This document shows positions 5,960-7,496 of a stretch of DNA of 7,496 bases, piece after piece. The position numbers were made by a program, and so were the translations under genes. Position 1 is the first letter of the stretch; every line of letters begins with the position of its first letter. Source of the DNA: Acidobacteriota bacterium (GTDB lineage Bacteria; Acidobacteriota; Polarisedimenticolia; J045); NCBI GenBank assembly GCA_027001345.1, contig JALTMS010000112.1, positions 1-7,496 of the forward strand. The letters are read 5' to 3'. Below the pieces are notes generated by a model that saw only the letters and a program-made list of their open reading frames with translations, ran no database searches and was not told where the DNA came from.

Positions 5960-6847
5960 ATGCACCGCGTGGCAGGTTTGACCGTAACGCTGGTTTTGAT
6001 GGCAGTGATGGCAGGGCTCTCGCTGGGCTGTGCCGTGACCAATTACCCCGTGATCTTCGACAGCCGCGGGCCGTGGGGCGACTCCGTGATGGATAGCTTC
6101 TACGACGCCGCCTACATCGTTCCCACCTCGCAGATCGCCACGATCTACTCGGATGGCTCCGATGAGCTGTTCACGGTGCTCTCCCAGGACTGGAAGGGTG
6201 ACCAGCGGCTGAAGACCTTCAACAATTTCGATTCGACGGCGACGGTGCTCTTCCTCGACCAGACTTACTGCGACCCCAATCGCCAGACCGACTGCGCGAT
6301 CTGGACCGCCTGGAACCCCGATCTGCCCGACTCCTATCCCCACGGTTCGTCCAGCGATCCTGGTGGGGGACCGGGCAACAACGTCACCGACGATCCCTTC
6401 GACGGTGATCTCGACGATTCCTGCTCGGGTGCCCGGTCGCTGTCGATGCTGCTCAGCCAGACCTCCAGGGTCGGCGAGTGCGGTAGTGGCCTGTGGGCCG
6501 ACAAGCAGGCATCAGCTTTCGAGCTGTCCTTGCTCGAGGCGACGAGCTTCCGCGGTCGGGATGTCTACTCGATTCCCGTCGATTCCAGCATTGCCACCTT
6601 CGACCTGACCGATGCCGACGGCAACGTGGTCCGCGCACCGATCTACGGCCGTTTCCAGGGCTACCTGGACCAGGATCTGCGGGTCGCCGTTCCGGTCGGG
6701 CCGAACTCCCGTTACCAGCTTCGCTGGCTCGACCACTACATCGATCAGCATGGCAACTACATCGATCTGCACGTGACCTACGGCAGCCTTCAGGCTGATT
6801 TCAAGGTGCGCGTGGAAATGGTGCAGAACGTCCTCGATAGAATGTAA
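5960..6847 (+). CDS. Array lipoprotein A3, divergent subtype A, function unknown
   Basis: A 295-residue predicted lipoprotein of subtype A, about 70% identical to A1/A2 in the mature part. The ATG at 5960 follows AAAGGAG (5947-5953) by 6 nt and opens a signal sequence of 23 residues ending GLSLG before lipid Cys24. The mature N-terminus is CAVTNYPVIFDSRGPW. Cysteines 104, 112, 155 and 174 match the other copies, and the subtype-A insert with PHGSSSDPGGGPGNNV is present. It departs from A1/A2 in the otherwise conserved TPNMK segment (here GPNSR) and at the C-terminus, which is longer and ends LDRM in place of the (D/E)RF end. No subtype-B partner follows: the gene ends 67 bp before a terminator and the converging protease. 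It is either the oldest copy or a specialised one. The function is not recognised. Confidence 0.83.
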   Translation: MHRVAGLTVTLVLMAVMAGLSLGCAVTNYPVIFDSRGPWGDSVMDSFYDAAYIVPTSQIATIYSDGSDELFTVLSQDWKGDQRLKTFNNFDSTATVLFLDQTYCDPNRQTDCAIWTAWNPDLPDSYPHGSSSDPGGGPGNNVTDDPFDGDLDDSCSGARSLSMLLSQTSRVGECGSGLWADKQASAFELSLLEATSFRGRDVYSIPVDSSIATFDLTDADGNVVRAPIYGRFQGYLDQDLRVAVPVGPNSRYQLRWLDHYIDQHGNYIDLHVTYGSLQADFKVRVEMVQNVLDRM

Positions 6848-6914
6848 CTTTGCAGCTCGTCTCGGGAGGTTTTCCCGGAGTGCACGAGCGACGCAATCAT
6901 GTGCCCGCGAATGG

Positions 6915-6947
6915 AAGGGGCGCCCGGCAGGGCGCCCCTTTCCGTTT
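6915..6947 (+). terminator. Intrinsic terminator between A3 and the converging protease gene
   Basis: An 11-bp perfect stem, AAGGGGCGCCC (6915-6925) with GGGCGCCCCTT (6930-6940), has a GGCA loop and is followed by a pyrimidine-rich tail containing TTT. It lies between convergent genes. On the plus strand it ends A3 transcription. On the minus strand it could also serve the protease gene, though the tail there is weaker. Confidence 0.82.
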
Positions 6948-6950
6948 CCT

Positions 6951-7496
6951 CTACTGCGCAGGCGCCGGGCTGCACTCAGGTCTCCAGGCCCGGGCGGCGG
7001 CCACGGCGGCGGCGGGATCGATCAGGCCATGTCCAGAGGCGGCGTCGAAGCCCTCGGGCGGCAGGTCGCGAGCGGTCTGACGGATGATCCGCTCGACCTC
7101 CCATACGGGCATCTCGGGGGCCACCTGGAGGATCATCGCGGCCACCCCGCCGACCCAGCCGACCGACATCGAGGTGCCGGAGGCGAGGGTCAGCGAGCGG
7201 GGGCCTCCGCCAGTGGGTACCGGCACTTCCCAGCCAGGCGCCGTGACGTCGGGGAAGGGGACTGCCGGGGAGCAGGGGTTGGGTCCCCGGGAGGAGGGCT
7301 TGATGATCTTTCCGTGGCGGTCGATGGCGGCGACCGAGAGCGGGCCGAGCCCGAAGGGGCAGAGCCCGGCCAGGGCCGCAGGAGTCTGGCCGGAAGCCGC
7401 ATCCGGACCGTCGTTGCCCGCCGCGAAGACGGGCACGATGCCTGCTGCCCGCAGCGCCTGGACCATGGGACGGTCTCGAGGGTCGCACGAGGCCTT
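6951..7496 (-). CDS. Subtilisin-family (S8) serine protease, C-terminal part (5' end outside window)
   Basis: The minus-strand reading frame is open from the window edge to TAG at 6951-6953 and gives 181 residues; the gene starts beyond 7496. It shows the second half of a subtilase catalytic domain. AAGNDGP (fragment residues 25-31) holds the oxyanion-hole Asn28. SSRGPNP (68-74) and PDVTAPG (82-88) are the usual mid-domain landmarks. SGTSM (106-110) carries the catalytic Ser109, followed by the helix VGWVGGVAAMIL. GHGLIDPAAAV (155-165) is the typical end of the domain. The catalytic Asp and His must lie upstream, out of view. The tail after the domain is short (about 16 residues), so no large C-terminal domain follows. 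An internal ATG at 7466 falls within the conserved fold and is not the start. Family members are usually secreted; the signal peptide would be outside the window. Convergent orientation gives no evidence of a link to the lipoproteins. Confidence 0.93.
   Translation of the reverse strand, partial: KASCDPRDRPMVQALRAAGIVPVFAAGNDGPDAASGQTPAALAGLCPFGLGPLSVAAIDRHGKIIKPSSRGPNPCSPAVPFPDVTAPGWEVPVPTGGGPRSLTLASGTSMSVGWVGGVAAMILQVAPEMPVWEVERIIRQTARDLPPEGFDAASGHGLIDPAAAVAAARAWRPECSPAPAQ

Noticed and set aside
1935..6847. Possible CRISPR-like or mobile-element repeat structure
   Set aside because: The repetition is at gene level with diverged paralogues. There are no short regular repeats with spacers, no transposase and no flanking inverted repeats.
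6858..6880. Imperfect hairpin around CGGGAGGTTTTCCCG just after A3
   Set aside because: Short imperfect stem without a T-tract; the much better terminator at 6915-6947 explains termination.

Overview
The window is high-GC bacterial DNA with short intergenic gaps. It has Gram-negative-style lipoprotein signals and ordinary housekeeping neighbours (alanyl-tRNA synthetase, a lytic transglycosylase). The phylum cannot be fixed from this sequence. A high-GC Gram-negative lineage such as Acidobacteriota or Myxococcota is a guess from base composition and the abundance of secreted proteins.

Layout. Bases 1-1038 are the 3' part of alaS (editing domain, coiled coil and C-Ala/DHHA1 domain). After 29 bp comes a small secreted SLT-type lytic transglycosylase (1068-1646). 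The centre, 1935-6847, is a tandem array of five paralogous secreted lipoproteins of a family I do not recognise. They fall into two subtypes that alternate strictly: A1 (1935-2798), B1 (2857-3672), A2 (3906-4769), B2 (4823-5641), A3 (5960-6847). The window ends with the 3' part of a subtilisin-family (S8) serine protease on the minus strand (6951-7496), converging on the array.

The array reads as three transcription units. A1-B1 is preceded by a candidate promoter and a long A-rich leader and ends at a very strong terminator with a UUCG tetraloop. A2-B2 has its own candidate promoter and terminator. A3 stands alone, with its own leader and a terminator shared with the converging protease gene. 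The three candidate promoters share a -35-like TTG element and an AC(T/C)T-containing -10-like element at identical spacing.

The A-B pair appears to have been duplicated as a unit and kept under strong protein-level constraint: mature B1 and B2 are about 94% identical although their synonymous positions have diverged widely. All five proteins share a lipobox ending SLGC, a mature N-terminus C-A-(I/V)-T-N-Y and four further invariant cysteines. The simplest reading is a pair of surface or periplasmic lipoproteins that work together, possibly as a heteromeric structure. Their function is unknown to me. No RNA genes, CRISPR arrays or insertion sequences were seen.
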